DNA of 64,000 nucleotides from Dugong dugon (lineage: Eukaryota; Chordata; Mammalia; Sirenia; Dugongidae): assembly GCA_030035585.1 (NCBI GenBank), contig CM057464.1:32957365-33021364 (forward strand). Direction: 5' to 3'. The notes under the pieces were generated by a model that did not search any database, was not told where the DNA came from, and saw only the letters and a program-made list of their open reading frames with translations. The translations under genes were made by a program, and so were the position numbers. Shown piece by piece: positions 44,177-56,018 of the stretch (positions are counted from its first letter, which is position 1; the number at the start of each line of letters is the position of its first letter).

Positions 44177-47100
44177 AAGACAGCACTAAACTCATACCTA
44201 TCAATAATTATGCTGAATGTAAATGGACTAAGTACATCAGTAAAGAGAGTGGCAGATTGGATAAAAAAACACAATCCGTCTATATGTTGCCTACAAGAGA
44301 CACATCTTAGACTCAAAGACACAAACAAACAAACTCAAAGACTGGAAAAATCATATCAAGCAAACAACACACAAAAAGGAGCATGAGTGGCAATATTAAT
44401 CTCTGACAAAATAGACTTTAAAGTAAAATTCACCACAAAGGAGAAGGAAGGACACTATATAATGATTAAAGGGTCAATAGACCAGGATGACATAACTATA
44501 ATAAATATTTACACACCCAATGACAGGGCTCCAAAATACATTAAAAAAACTGTAGCAGTTTTGAAAAGAGAGATAGACAGCTGCACAATAGTAGTAGGAG
44601 ACTTCAACACAACACTTTCAGTGAAGGGCAGAACATCTAGAAAGAAGTTCAACAAAGACATGGAAAAGCTAAATGCTACAATCAACCAACTTGATCTCAT
44701 AGACATATACTGAACATTCCACCCGACAGCAGCCAAATACACTTTCTTTTCCAATGCATACAGAACATTCTCCAGAATAGACCACATATTAGGTCATAAC
44801 GCAAGCCTTAACAAAATCCAAAGCATCAAAATATTACAAAACATGTTTTCTGACCATAAAGCCATTAAAGTAGAAATCAACAACAGAAAAAGCAAGGAAA
44901 AATAATTAAACACATGGAAACTGAACAACACCTTGCTCAAAAACTACTGGGTTATAGAAGAAATTAAAGATGGAATAAAATTCATAGAATCAAATGAGAA
45001 TGTAAACACCTCCTACCAGATCCTTTGTGACACAGCAAAAGGAGTGCTCAGAGGTCAGTTTATAGCAATAAATGCACACATCCAAAAATAAGAAAGGGCC
45101 ATAATCAAAACATTAACCCTACAACTGGAACAAGTACAAAGAGAGCAGCAAAAGAAGCCCACAGGTGCCAGAAGAAAGGAAATAATAAGAATTAGAGCAG
45201 AATTAAATGAAATAGAGAATAGAAAAACAATTGAAAGAGTTAATAAGACCAAAAGCTGGTTCTTTGAAAAGATCAACAAAATGGATAAACCATTGGCCAA
45301 ACTGACAAAAGAAAAACAGGAGAGGAAGCAGATAACCTGTATAAGATATGAAAAGGGGTGATATCACAACAGACCCAACTGACATAAAAAGAATCATAAT
45401 AGACTGCTATGAAAAACTGTACTCTAACAAATTTGAAAACCTAGAGGAAATGGAAAAATTTCTAGACACTCATTACCTACCTAAACTAACACAAACAGAG
45501 GTAGAACAACTAAATCAACCCATAACAAAAAAGAGATTGAAAAGGTAATTTAAAAACTCCCAACAAAAAAAGCCCTGGCCCAGATGGCTTCCCTGGCAAA
45601 TTCTACCAGACTTTCAGAGAAGAGTTAATACCTCTACTACCAAAGGTATTTCAGAGCATAGAAAAGGATGGAATACTCCCAAACTCATTCTATGAAGCTA
45701 GAATAACCCTGATACCAAAACCAGGTAAAGATACCACTAAAAAAGAAAATTACAGACCAATATCCCTCAGGAACATTGATGCAAAAGTCCTCAACAAAAT
45801 TCTAGCCAATAGAATTCAGCAACATATCAAGAAATAATTCATCATGATCAAGTGGGATTTACACCAGGTATGCAGGGATGGTTCAACATTAGAAGAACAA
45901 TCAACATAATCCATCACATAAATAAAACAAAAGACAAGAACCACATGATATCAATCCATGCAGAAAAGGCATTTGACAAAGTCCAACACCCATTCATGAT
46001 AACAACTCTCAACAAAATAGAAATAGAAGGGAAATTCCTCAGCATTATTAAGGGCATTTATACAAAGCCAACATCAACCTAAATGGAGAAACTTTGAAAG
46101 CATTCCTCTTGAGAACAGGAACAAGACAAGGATGCCCTGTATCACCACTCTTATTCAACATCGTGCTGGAGGTCCTAGCCAAAGCAATTAAGCTAGAAAA
46201 AGAAAGAAAGGCATCCAAATCAGTAGGTAAGAAGTCAAAGTATCTCTATTTGCAGATGATATGATCTTATACACAGAAAACCCCAAAGAATCCAGAAGAA
46301 AACTACTGGAACTAATAGAAGGTTTCAGCAAAGTTTCAGGATACAAGATAAACTTACAAAAACCAGTTGGATTTCTTTACACCAACAACGAGAACCTTGA
46401 AGAGGAAATCACCAAATCAATACCGTTTACAATAGCCCCCAAGAAGATAAAATACTTAGGAATAGATCTAACCAGAGACGTAAAAGATCTGTACAGAGAA
46501 AACTGCAAGACACTACTTTAAGAAGCTAAAAGAGACCTGCATAAGTGGAAAAATATACCTTGCTCATGGATAGGTAGACTCAATGTGGTGAAAATGTCAA
46601 TTCTACCCAAAGCAGTCTACAGATATAATGCAATCACAATCCAAATTCCACCAGCATTTTTTAATGAGATGGAGAAATAAATCATCAACTTCATATGGAA
46701 ATGGAAGAGGCCCCGAATAAATAAAGCATTACTCAAGAAGAAGAACAAAGTGGGAGGCCTTACACTACCTGATTTTAGGACCTACTATACTGCCACGGTA
46801 GTCAAAACAGCCTGGTACTGATACGTAGACCAATGGAACAGAGTTGAGAATCCAGATAAAAGCTCATCCACCTATGAGCAGCTAATATTTGGGGGAAAAG
46901 ACAGCCTCTTTAACAAATGGTGCTGGCATAACTGGATATCCATCTGCAAAAAACTGAAACAAGACCCATACCTCACACCATGTACAAAAACTAACTCAAA
47001 ACGTAACAAAGACTTAAATATAAAAGTGAAAATGATAAAGATCATGGAACAAAAAATAGGGGCAACACTAGGAGCCCTAATACATGGTATAAACACAATA

Positions 47101-47889
47101 CGAACCATAAGTAACAACGCACAAGCACCAGAAGTAAGAGTAGATAAACGGGAGCTCCTAAAAATCAAACACTTATGCTCATCGAAAGACTTTACCAAAA
47201 GAGTAAAAAGACAACCTACAGACTGGGAAAAAATTTTTGGCTACGACAAATCCAATCAGCATCTAATCTCTAAAATCTACAAGATACTGCAAAACCTCAA
47301 CAACAAAAGACAAATAACCCAATTAAAAAATGGGCACTTCACCAAAGAAGATATTCAGGCAGCTAACAGACACATGAAGAAATGCTCACGATCATTAGCC
47401 ATTAGAAAAATGCAGATCAAAACTACAATGAGATATCATCTCACCCCAACAAGGCTAGCCTTAATCCAAAAAACACAAAATAATAAATGCTGGAGAAGTT
47501 GTGGAGAGACTGGAACACTTATACACTGTTGGTGGCAATGTAAAATGGCACAACAACTTTGGAAATCGATTTGGCATTTTCTTAAAAAGCTAGAAATAGA
47601 AGTACGATATGATCCAGGTACCCAACTCCTTGGAATATATCCTAGAGAAATAAGAGCCATCACATGAATAGATATATGCACACCCATGTTCATCGCAGCA
47701 CTGTTCACAATAGCAAAAAGATGGAAACAACCTAGGTGCCCATCAATGGACGAATGGATAGACAAATTATGGTATATCCACACAATGGAATATTATGCAA
47801 TGTTAAAGAACAATGATGAAGCTGTGAAATACTGTATAACATGGTGGAAACTGGAATGTATTATGCTGAGTGAATTTAGTCAGTCATAG
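44177..47889 (+). pseudogene. L1 ORF2 of element 4, broken
   Basis: The expected start codon is AAG (44177-44179) rather than ATG. In that frame the endonuclease reads YLSIIMLNVNGLS and later CCLQETHLRL. The frame at 44387-44713 includes IVVGDFNTTL, an endonuclease motif. The catalytic box of the reverse transcriptase, FADD, is intact at 46249-46260. The C-terminal part at 47026-47667 has [19 protein letters not shown] and the zinc-knuckle-like region ([18 protein letters not shown]). Several frameshifts and stops divide the ORF. Length agrees with normal ORF2. Confidence 0.85.
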
Positions 47890-48868
47890 AAAGACAAATA
47901 CTGTATAAGACACTATTATAAGAACTCAAAAAAAGGTTTAAACATGGAAGAAAGCATTCTTTGATGGTTACGGGGGTGGGGAGGGAGGGTGAGGGTTATT
48001 CACTAACTAGATAGCAGATAAGAATCATCTTAGGCGAAGGGAAGCACAGCACACACTACAGGGGAAGTCAGCACAACTGGACTAAACCAAAGCTAAGAAG
48101 TTTCATGAATACAATCAAATACTTTGAGAGACAGAGTAGCAGGGGTAGGGGGCTGGGGACCATGCTTTCGGGGACATCTAGGTCAACTGGCATAACAAAG
48201 CTTATTAAGAAAATGTTCTGCATCCTACTTTGGTGAGTGGCGTCTGGGGCCTTAAAAGCTTGCAAGTGGCCATCTATGATGCATCAATTTGTCCCAACCA
48301 CCTGAAGTAAAGGAGGATGAAGAATACCAAAGACACAAGGAAAGTATTAGCCCAAGAGACAGAAAGGGCCACATAAACCAGAGACTTCATCAGCCTGAGA
48401 CCAGAAGAACTAGATGGTGCCCAGCTACCACCAATGAACGTCCTGACAGGGAACACAACAGAGAGTCCCTGATAGAGCAGCAGAAGGATGGGTTGCAGAA
48501 CTCAAATTCTAGTAAGAAGACCAGACTTAACGGTCTGACTGAGACTGGAGGTACCCGGGAAAGCATGGCCCCTGGACTCTCTATCAGCCCAGAACTAAAA
48601 CAATTTCCGAGGCCAACTCTTCAGACACGGATTGGACTGGACTGTGGGACATAAAGTGATACTCGTGAAGAGTGTGCCTCTTAGTCAAGTAGATACAAGA
48701 GACCAAAGGGGCAGCTTCTGTCCAGAGGTGAGATGGGAAGGCAGAGATGGTTAGGAGCTGGTTGAATGGACATGGGGAATCAGGGATGGAGAGGAGGAGT
48801 GTGCTGTCGCAGAATGGGGTGAGCAATTAGGGTCACATAACAATGTATGTATAAAATTTTGCATGGGG
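47890..48868 (+). other. L1 element 4, 3' UTR with G-rich tract
   Basis: The tract at 47970-47993 contains at least four runs of three or more G (GGGGGTGGGGAGGGAGGG), as in other L1 3' UTRs. It lacks the duplicated terminal segment seen in elements 2 and 3. Confidence 0.75.
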
Positions 48869-48889
48869 GAAAAAAATAAAAATATGAAT

Positions 48890-49364
48890 GAAGAAAAATT
48901 AAATGCTTCAGCCCTACAGAATTTTCATCAGGACTGGACCAGAAAAACACCATGTTGGCTTTGATTTTGAAATACCAATTGTGGGGTTTATGGAAGAGCT
49001 GCTAAAAATTTACTTCCAGTCTAATAAGCTGATTTGTGGGTTCAGAATAAGTAGTCTAATAATATAATTCTAACTCATGAGTCTGCTGGTTAGGACCCCT
49101 TTTTACATTAAACATTTGAGTTCTTATTTCATTTGATATCCTTATAAACTGGAGCCCCCATACCAAATAATGTAGTAGCTTTAGCATTCTCCCCAGGATC
49201 TATGTGGCTTCTCAGGAACTTCATGATTTTCTTTGTCATCTCTCACCCTGGCTTCCCATTTCTCCTAAACTCTCTAAATCTTGGTGCCTGAGGCTACACT
49301 CTTCTCCATTCCCCATTTCCCAAGAACAGTCACTAGCCTTTATTCCTCAAGTTCCACCAAGACA
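48890..49364. other. Unique sequence
   Basis: No feature recognised. Confidence 0.45.
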
Positions 49365-49640
49365 GGCTCTTGTCAGTAGCAAGATTTCATCTCACATACT
49401 TTGGACATGTTATCAAGAGGGATCAGTCCCTGGAGAAGGACATCATGCTTGGTAAAGTTGAGGGTAGCCAAAAAGAGGAAGACCCTCAACGAGATGGATT
49501 GACACAGTGGCTACAACAATGGGCTTCAAGCATAACAATGATTGTGAGGATGGTACAGGACCTGGCAGTGTTTTGTTCTGTTGTACATATGGTCGCTATT
49601 AGTAGGAACCAACTCGAAAGCACTTAACAACAACAACAAA
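49365..49640 (+). mobile_element. RTE-type LINE 3' fragment
   Basis: A frame reads HVIKRDQSLEKDIMLGKVEG then EDPQRDGLTQWLQQW, recognisably the C-terminus of the RTE reverse-transcriptase ORF. The 3' end is 'gtcgctattagtaggaacca' with an ACAACAACAACAA tail. 5'-truncated, about 275 bp. Confidence 0.8.
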
Positions 49641-49647
49641 GTCTTAG

Positions 49648-49713
49648 GAATATATATATATAATAAATGTATATTTTATATATAAATTATTCCTTTTCAT
49701 TCATATATATATA
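49648..49713. repeat. (TA)n-rich simple repeat
   Basis: Runs of TATATATATA at about 49652-49664 and 49700-49713. AfroSINE copies follow directly, suggesting preferred entry at or growth from A/T-rich sites. Confidence 0.75.
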
Positions 49714-49855
49714 TAAACCAAACCCGTTGCCGTTGATCCAATTCCGACTCATAGTGACCCTATGGTACAGACTAGAACTGCCCATAGGGTTTCCAAGGAG
49801 CGGCTGGTGGATTGGAGCTGCGGACCTTTTGGTTAACAGTCAAATGCTTAACCAC
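49714..49855 (-). mobile_element. AfroSINE, A subtype, head truncated
   Basis: It runs from AAACCAAACCCGTTGCCG through 'ccaaggagcggctggtggat' and ends in 'gtcaaatgcttaaccac' without the GGAGCCCTGG head. Confidence 0.85.
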
Positions 49856-49873
49856 ATACATATGAATGATATA

Positions 49874-50074
49874 TAAACCCGTTGCCATTGAGTCAAGGCC
49901 AACATATGGTGATCACATGTGTATCAGAGTAAAACAGTGTTCCGTAGAGTTTTCAGTGGCTGAATTTTCAGAAGTAGATTGCCAGGCTTTTCTTCTGAGG
50001 TGCCTCTGATTGGACAAGTCTCCAACTTTTTGTGTTAACCAAACATTTAACTGTTTGCACCACCTAGGTACTCC
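49874..50074 (-). mobile_element. AfroSINE, B subtype
   Basis: 'aacccgttgccattgagtca', 'cacatgtgtatcagagtaaa', 'cttctgaggtgcctctgatt' and 'tgtttgcaccacctaggtac' form a complete B copy. Confidence 0.85.
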
Positions 50075-50161
50075 ATATGGTATATATGATGTATACATAT
50101 ATATGAATACATTAATGATAGAATAGGCAACAAACCTGAAATTGAATAAATATAACTCTAT

Positions 50162-50346
50162 CCAAAAGCACATACCCATAAAAACCCCTTGCTGTCTAGT
50201 CAATTCTGACTCATAGCGACCGTATAGGACAGAGTAGAACTGCCCCATGGGATTTCCAAGCAGCGCCTGTGGATTCAAACTGCCAACCTTTTGGTTAGCA
50301 GCCGAACTCTTAACTGCTACACCACCAGAGTTTCCAAAAACACATA
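50162..50346 (-). mobile_element. AfroSINE, A subtype, with target duplication
   Basis: The SINE covers about 50176-50335. Flanks CCAAAAGCACATA (50162-50174) and CCAAAAACACATA (50334-50346) are a 13-bp duplication with one change. Confidence 0.85.
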
Positions 50347-50759
50347 GCCTATCTGTAATCCTCAAGGGATTTCTCACTGCCCTCCCTTCTCCTTGGCAGG
50401 CTGATAAGCTTCCTCTGTCTTGCCCAGAGAACGTTTGTCCACCTGCCTCTCTTCTCCCTATTATAAGGCTCCCAAATCTTTGTTTCCTTCACCACTGGGG
50501 AAGACTAATATGTTCTAATTTATTATACAAAATAATTTAGTTACCTCTATTGCAACTCCCTCTTTCCAGAAAGTTCAAACAAGCCAGGTGTTTTTCTAAA
50601 CAAAAGGGTCTTCCATCCCTGGCCCGATGCTCTCCCTTCCCCTGGCTTTTAGATTCTGTGCAGTATTTTTTTTTTTTTTAAAATAGCCACTTTTTTCCTT
50701 CACGTTAACATGAAATCATGAAATACACTTAAAGACTAAGAGCTTCCAATAGCCAGCCA

Positions 50760-51484
50760 AAATTTCCCTTTCCTAAGACCTGGTTCTAAACTGTCATAGT
50801 CTTTTTCTATGTAATTCCACTTCTGGGACTCCTCACAAAATAATTCAAAACAATACATCAAGCAAACAAAAGCCATATTCAGGAAGATGTTCATTGCAGG
50901 GTTATTGTAATAGTAAAATTTCAAAAACAATCGGTTGTTGTTAAGTGCCACTGAGCCAGTTTTTGACTAATGGCAAACCTATGTGACAGCATAGAACTGC
51001 CCCATAGGGTTTCCTATGAGTGGGAACCAACTCAACAGCAATGGAGGTGGTATGGGAATCTTGAAGGGAGCACATCGCCAGGTCTTTATCCAGTGGAGTC
51101 ACTGAGTGGGTTTGAACTGTCAACCTTTTGATTGGTAGCTGAACACTTAACTGTTGGGCCACCAGGGCTCTACTGAAAATAATCTAAAGGTCCAGTAATA
51201 AGAAAATAGCTAAGTAAGTGAGGATATAGCTACTCAGTGGAATATTCTGTGGCCATTAAGTGAACAGCCAAAAAGACTTATAGCAACAAAGAAAATAGTT
51301 ACGTGATAGTGCGTTTTGAAAACCGGAAATAAACTTGTATAGAATATGGTAGCATAACTAAGTTTGCAAAAGCATGTATAGGAAAAATATGGAAAGAAAT
51401 ATACCAATGTACAAAGAATGGTAGTACTAGGGCAACAGGACTAGGATTTGTTTTCCTCTGTATACCAATTCTCTGTAATAAAAG
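50760..51484 (+). mobile_element. Old L1 3' end, split by a SINE
   Basis: 'gtaattccacttctgggact', 'gaagatgttcattgcagggt' (before the SINE) and 'agtggaatattctgtggcca', 'aaaatatggaaagaaatata', 'ctgtataccaattctctgta' (after it) are in L1 order. The SINE at 50936-51172 interrupts it. Confidence 0.65.
50936..51172 (-). mobile_element. AfroSINE, C subtype, nested in old L1
   Basis: 'ttaagtgccactgagccagt', 'ggtctttatccagtggagtc', 'gggtttgaactgtcaacctt' and 'gccaccagggctc' mark an antisense C copy. Part of the body appears duplicated ('tgagtgggaaccaactcaac'). Confidence 0.8.
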
Positions 51485-51820
51485 TATATTCATTCTATTA
51501 GTAGTTTAGCTTAACTAGCTTAACTAGTAAAAAGTGTCTGCCTTGAGCATTATGCTCTTTTAAGAATTTTGGGATCAAATTGACAACAGCAAGTTGAAAG
51601 ATTAGATAGGAAAGTTAGGAGGCAATGAGTTTACGCTAATGTTGGAGGAACAACTCAGAAAAGGAGGGTGAGAATGGGTACACAACTTGAAGAATGTAAT
51701 CAGTGTTACTAAATGGTACATGTAGAAACCATTGAATTGGTGTATGTTTTGCTGTGCATATTCTCAATAACAACAACAAAATAAATAAAATTATTTTAAA
51801 AATTTATATTCATTCTATTA
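51485..51820 (+). mobile_element. 304-bp retro-insertion with perfect 16-bp target duplication
   Basis: TATATTCATTCTATTA occurs at 51485-51500 and 51805-51820. The unit between starts GTAGTTTAGCTTAACTAGC and ends in an A-rich tail after AATAACAACAACAAAATAAA. Its 3' part ('ctaaatggtacatgtagaaa', 'ttgaattggtgtatgttttg') resembles L1-type 3' ends such as that at 12.06-12.13 kb. Family not named. Confidence 0.75.
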
Positions 51821-53589
51821 TTGGAAGCAAACAAATTAAGCTAATTAAAAATAGATACAATTTTAACATACTGGATCCCCCTAAAATTATGACACACTAA
51901 AAGCCAAGGAATCAAGACAAGTGAAGTTACATATATATAATCTGAGCATCACATATAAATCTCTATCAGATACCCAAATTCTATGCTATAAATTCACCTT
52001 TTATTGATTTCAGTGGTACCCCCATTTACACCATCAGCTCAACTCTCTGGAAGGTGGTCAAGAAATAGGTAAAAGTAAAAAGTAAAAGGCTTCTAGCAAG
52101 CAAAATGAATGTCAAGTCCACAATTTTACTCACAGGCTCTTACCAAGAGCTGTTTATGATCATTCTTGCCACAATACCAATAAGCTAGAATTTCTAGGCG
52201 CAGCATATGAGAAGCAGGAAATTGAAAAGTAGATGGAGTTTCAAACAGTGACGTTTGCCAGCCTAAGGTCCAGAGGTAGAGAAAACCACCCCAAAACGGA
52301 GGAAAACATGTTGAAAATGATGTAATATTGGGTGCCAAACATAACTATATTACAGCATTTACTACGGTAACTGGTCTAATAATGACACTGGAGTCCTTAA
52401 TAGCAAGACACTTTACCCTACTTGGGACACTGGTCAGAGAAGCATGTGGAAAACACATTTTAGAAAGAATTTCCCTTATATGGCTACTTCTAAAAATATA
52501 TATTTTTGGTGCTTGTTTTATCTAAAAAACCATGCCTACAAGAAATTGCTCACTTCATCGCAGGCAATAAATGAGGCATTATAGTTGGGCTTTTCTGGCG
52601 GGGGGGGGGGGAAGCAGCGATTTATAGAAGCAACTTTCTCCTCAAATTTTCTTCATTTTTCTGTTACTAATGAAGCACTACATGAACATTTTTCAGTCTC
52701 GAAACTTGCACCGTGTCCTGTTGTCTCCTTTTGCATATCCTCCTCCATCCATGCCCGTTTTCCTTCCACACTCAGTACCCCCACACGCTTATCTCGAGCT
52801 AGAGCTGCACCAGTCTTGGGGGAATTAAAATTGATATATGTTACTGTCAGTTTCTACTATAGCTAACAAGAAATTCTCCCACCAGAATCTCCACAAGCGC
52901 TGTAAGCCCTAGGAGATGCCTTCCACAGTATCTGGGCTGTCTGCATATCACCACAGTCAGGGCTGTTGGCAAGGTTTTAAGGTTGTTTGCTTTAGTGGAT
53001 TTGTTCCAAGTGAGGCACATGTTTTTCAAAAGACAAATGCCAAAGATAACAAAAAATTCAAAGGAGAGAGGAAAGAGAGACTTATCCAGAAACATGGGTG
53101 AACCAGGATAAGACTTACTAAGCAACAGAATGTTCAAGGGCACTTGAATCTCCACCACGTTTAGAATGACCCAGAACTCTGAGGTTAAAAACAATGTACA
53201 TAATCACTTAGAAGACAGTGATTTGGGACCTGAATGTGTTTTACATGTTCTTCGTGCCACTTGGGGCAGAGGTCACTGCCTTCTTCTGTTGTTTGAGCGG
53301 TTTTCAGCTGTATTAGAGTGGTCTTTGTTGACAACACTGTTTCCAAGTAATTTTCTAAAAACCTTCTGATTACTGTTTCCTGTCATTAGCTCCTGTAATT
53401 TGCTTTCAGGGCTAATGGTCAGCACTGTAATTGCATTGAGAACACTGAGTGGGTTTAAGTGATAATTTGGTGTACCTCCGTGTTAAACTCATTGCTGTTC
53501 CTCGAACCCACTTTAGATTAAAAAGAGCATGCCATTTACATCTTTAAAGAAGATAATGGAACATGATTATTAGTCTTATTATAATTTAG
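51821..53589. other. Unique sequence with a poly-G run
   Basis: A run of 12 G lies at 52600-52611. Frames up to 115 codons occur without any domain I can recognise. No exon supported. Confidence 0.5.
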
Positions 53590-53780
53590 TATTTGCATAG
53601 TACTCACATTTTCAAAGGCATTACAATCATTTATTAATTATCCAGCCCGGTACCCTTGAGCTCTCAGCCATTCGGATTTCTCTCTGATTTATAGATAAGC
53701 AACTGAGGCTGGGGAAGGATAGTTGGCTGGTGAGAGGTTCCACCCTTTTCCAGGCTGCTCCACCCAGCTGGGATCTGCAC
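53590..53780 (+). repeat. MIR-like fragment
   Basis: 'gtatttgcatagtactcaca', 'aaggcattacaatcatttat', 'ttatagataagcaactgagg' and 'tggctggtgagagg' follow MIR loosely. Confidence 0.45.
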
Positions 53781-53914
53781 AGGCTGGCTTCATTACTTTG
53801 AAGTTTTGCGTTTGATGTTCTCTCAATGTGTATATAAAATACATTCCAAAGTCACGTATAGATGATTTTCAGATTATTTGATGTTTTGGGTTTTTGCTAA
53901 TACTATTCACTTCC

Positions 53915-54010
53915 ATTCACTCACTCACCCCTTTATTAAAATCTGCATTGAGTGCCCACTCTATGTCAAGCAGTGAACTAGGTTCTGGGGAGAGGGAAGC
54001 CACAAGCTGG
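53915..54010 (+). repeat. L2-like fragment
   Basis: 'cattcactcactcacccctt', 'tgagtgcccactctatgtca' and 'gtgaactaggttctggggag' resemble an L2 3' end. Confidence 0.45.
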
Positions 54011-54621
54011 CAATGCAGGCAGTTAAGACTGCATCTGAAAGCACTGCCAGTGAAGTGTCTGATGCCGCTAGAAGAAAATAATTACAGGAGAACCAGGGAA
54101 ATGTCTCCTCCTGGGGGCTATGGGTGGTGTGTTTTGAGTTGGAACTTGGAAACTCCAATTTTGTGTGTGTGCATTGAGTGGGAGGTGATAAGAAGAGGGT
54201 GAAGAAGAGATGGCAATAAACAACATTATTCTGGGGAGACAAAACAACATGAACAATAGTAGTTCAGGGAGCAGTAAATCATGTATTTGGCCTGATCGGA
54301 GAGTTTGTTGTAATAAATAGTGGTAAATGAGGCTGGACAAGTGGTTTGGAGGCAGATACTTGATAGTCTTAAATTATCAACTGAACAGGGTGAACTTCTC
54401 CATTAAGAATGTCTCCTCAATTAGACAATAAGCTATCAGAAGTAGCCAGAAGTATAGAGAAAGCAGTAGTATAGTTGTGCACACTTTATGCGAGAAAGTT
54501 AGAGAGAGATTAATTATTTCGATGAGAAACTGAGTGACCAAATAACCAAAAGAACCAAAGCAAGTCCAAGGCAATAAGTTTTAGCAAGGAAAATTGGTAA
54601 TGAAGCAAGGAATAAATTATA
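54011..54621. other. Unique sequence
   Basis: A short (TG)n stretch at about 54163-54172. No feature recognised otherwise. Confidence 0.45.
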
Positions 54622-54820
54622 TTGACCCTGAGTGGTGCAAATAGTTAACAATGTTGGCTGCTAACCAACAGGTTGGAGGTTAGAGTCCACCCAGAGGTGC
54701 CTCAAAAGAAAGGTCTGGCGAGCTACTTCTGAAATATCAGCCATTGAGAACCCTATGGAGCACAGTTCTACTCTGATACACATGAGGTTGCCAACAGTTG
54801 GAATTGACTCAATGGCAACT
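54622..54820 (+). mobile_element. AfroSINE, B subtype
   Basis: 'gagtggtgcaaatagttaac', 'gttagagtccacccagaggt', 'cagccattgagaaccctatg' and 'cagttggaattgactcaatg' make a full B copy. Element 3 begins immediately after its T tail. Confidence 0.85.
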
Positions 54821-54831
54821 GTTTTTTTTTT

Positions 54832-56018
54832 CTTAATATTTCTTTTTTTTACTGTACTTCAGGTGAAGGTCTACAGAACAAATAGTTTCTCATGAAACAG
54901 TAGTACACATATTGTTTTATGACATTGGTTAACAACCCCACGACATGTCAACCCTCTCTCTTCTCGACCTTTTTTTTTGGTGAAAATATACATAGCCAAA
55001 GATACACCATTTCAAAAGTTTCTACATGCACAGTTCAGTGACATCAACTGTGCTCTTCCAATTGTGCTCTTCCAATTGTGCTCCTATTCTCACCTTAGAT
55101 GAAGGTTTACAGAACAAAATAGTTTCTCATTAAACAGTAAGTACACATGTTGCCCTACGACAATGGTTAACAACCTCACAACACATCAACACTATCCTTA
55201 CTCAACCTTGGGTTCCCTATCACCAGCTTTCCTGTCCCCTTCTGCCTTCTAGTCCTTGTCCCTGGACTGATGTGCCTCATTAGTCCCATTTGGTTTTATG
55301 GGGCTGTCCACTCCCCGGCTGAACGGTGAACCTCGTAAGTGACTTCACCACTGAGCTAAAAGGGTGTCTGGGGTCCATACTCTCAGGGTTTCTCCAGTCT
55401 CCTTTAGGCCAGTAAATCTGGTCTTTCTTTTGTGAGTTAGAATTTTGTTCTACATCCTTCTCCAGCTCTGTCCAGAACCCTCTGTTGTGATCCTGGTCAG
55501 AGCAGTCAGTGGTGTTACCCGGGCACCATCTAGCTGTACTGGACTCAGTCCGGTGGAGGCCTTGGTAGCTGTGGTCCATTAGTCCTTTGGACTAGTCTTT
55601 CCCTTGTATCCTGTTCTCTTCACACTCCCTTGCTCCCGAAGGGATGAGACCAGTGGAGTATCTTAGATGGCTCCTCACAAGCTTTTAAGAACCCAGACAC
55701 TATTCACCAAGGTAGAATGTAGAACATTGCCTTTATAAACTGTGTTATGCCAATTGAGCTAGATGTTCCCTGAGACCGTGGTCCCCACAGCCCTCCATCC
55801 AGCAATTCAGTCCCTCAGGGAGTTTAGATGTGCCTATGGAGCTTCCATGAACCTTCCTTGTACAAGTTGTGCTGGTTTCCCCAGTATTGTGTACTGTCTC
55901 ACCCTTCACCCAAGATACCACTTATCTATTGCATATTTAGTATTTCCCCCCTACCCCTCCCATCCCTGGTAACCAACAAAGATTGTTACTTTTTGTGTAT
56001 GGACTTTTTCATGGGTTT
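54832..56018 (-). other. L1 element 3, composite 3' UTR
   Basis: A terminal segment starting 'gtacttcaggtgaaggtcta' (54850-54970) recurs as 'cttagatgaaggtttacaga' (55092-55225). The piece between has 'gtgaaaatatacatagccaa' and a short tandem repeat TGCTCTTCCAATTG (about 55052-55083). A C-rich tract at 55943-55966 corresponds to a G-rich run on the L1 strand. Confidence 0.75.

Larger units (their letters stand above)
41372..48872 (+). mobile_element. L1 element 4, near full length, sense strand
   Basis: About 7.5 kb, beginning GGGGGCGGGGCCAAGATGGC and ending in an A-rich tail (48869-48900). Order: 5' UTR (41372-42799), ORF1 (42800-43735), spacer, ORF2 (44177-47889) and 3' UTR (47890-48868). 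Its 5' UTR differs wholly from elements 1-3 and resembles the type of 5' end known in primate L1 (GGAGCCAAGATGGC). The ORF regions align well with elements 2 and 3. Both ORFs are broken. No clear target duplication was found. Confidence 0.9.
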
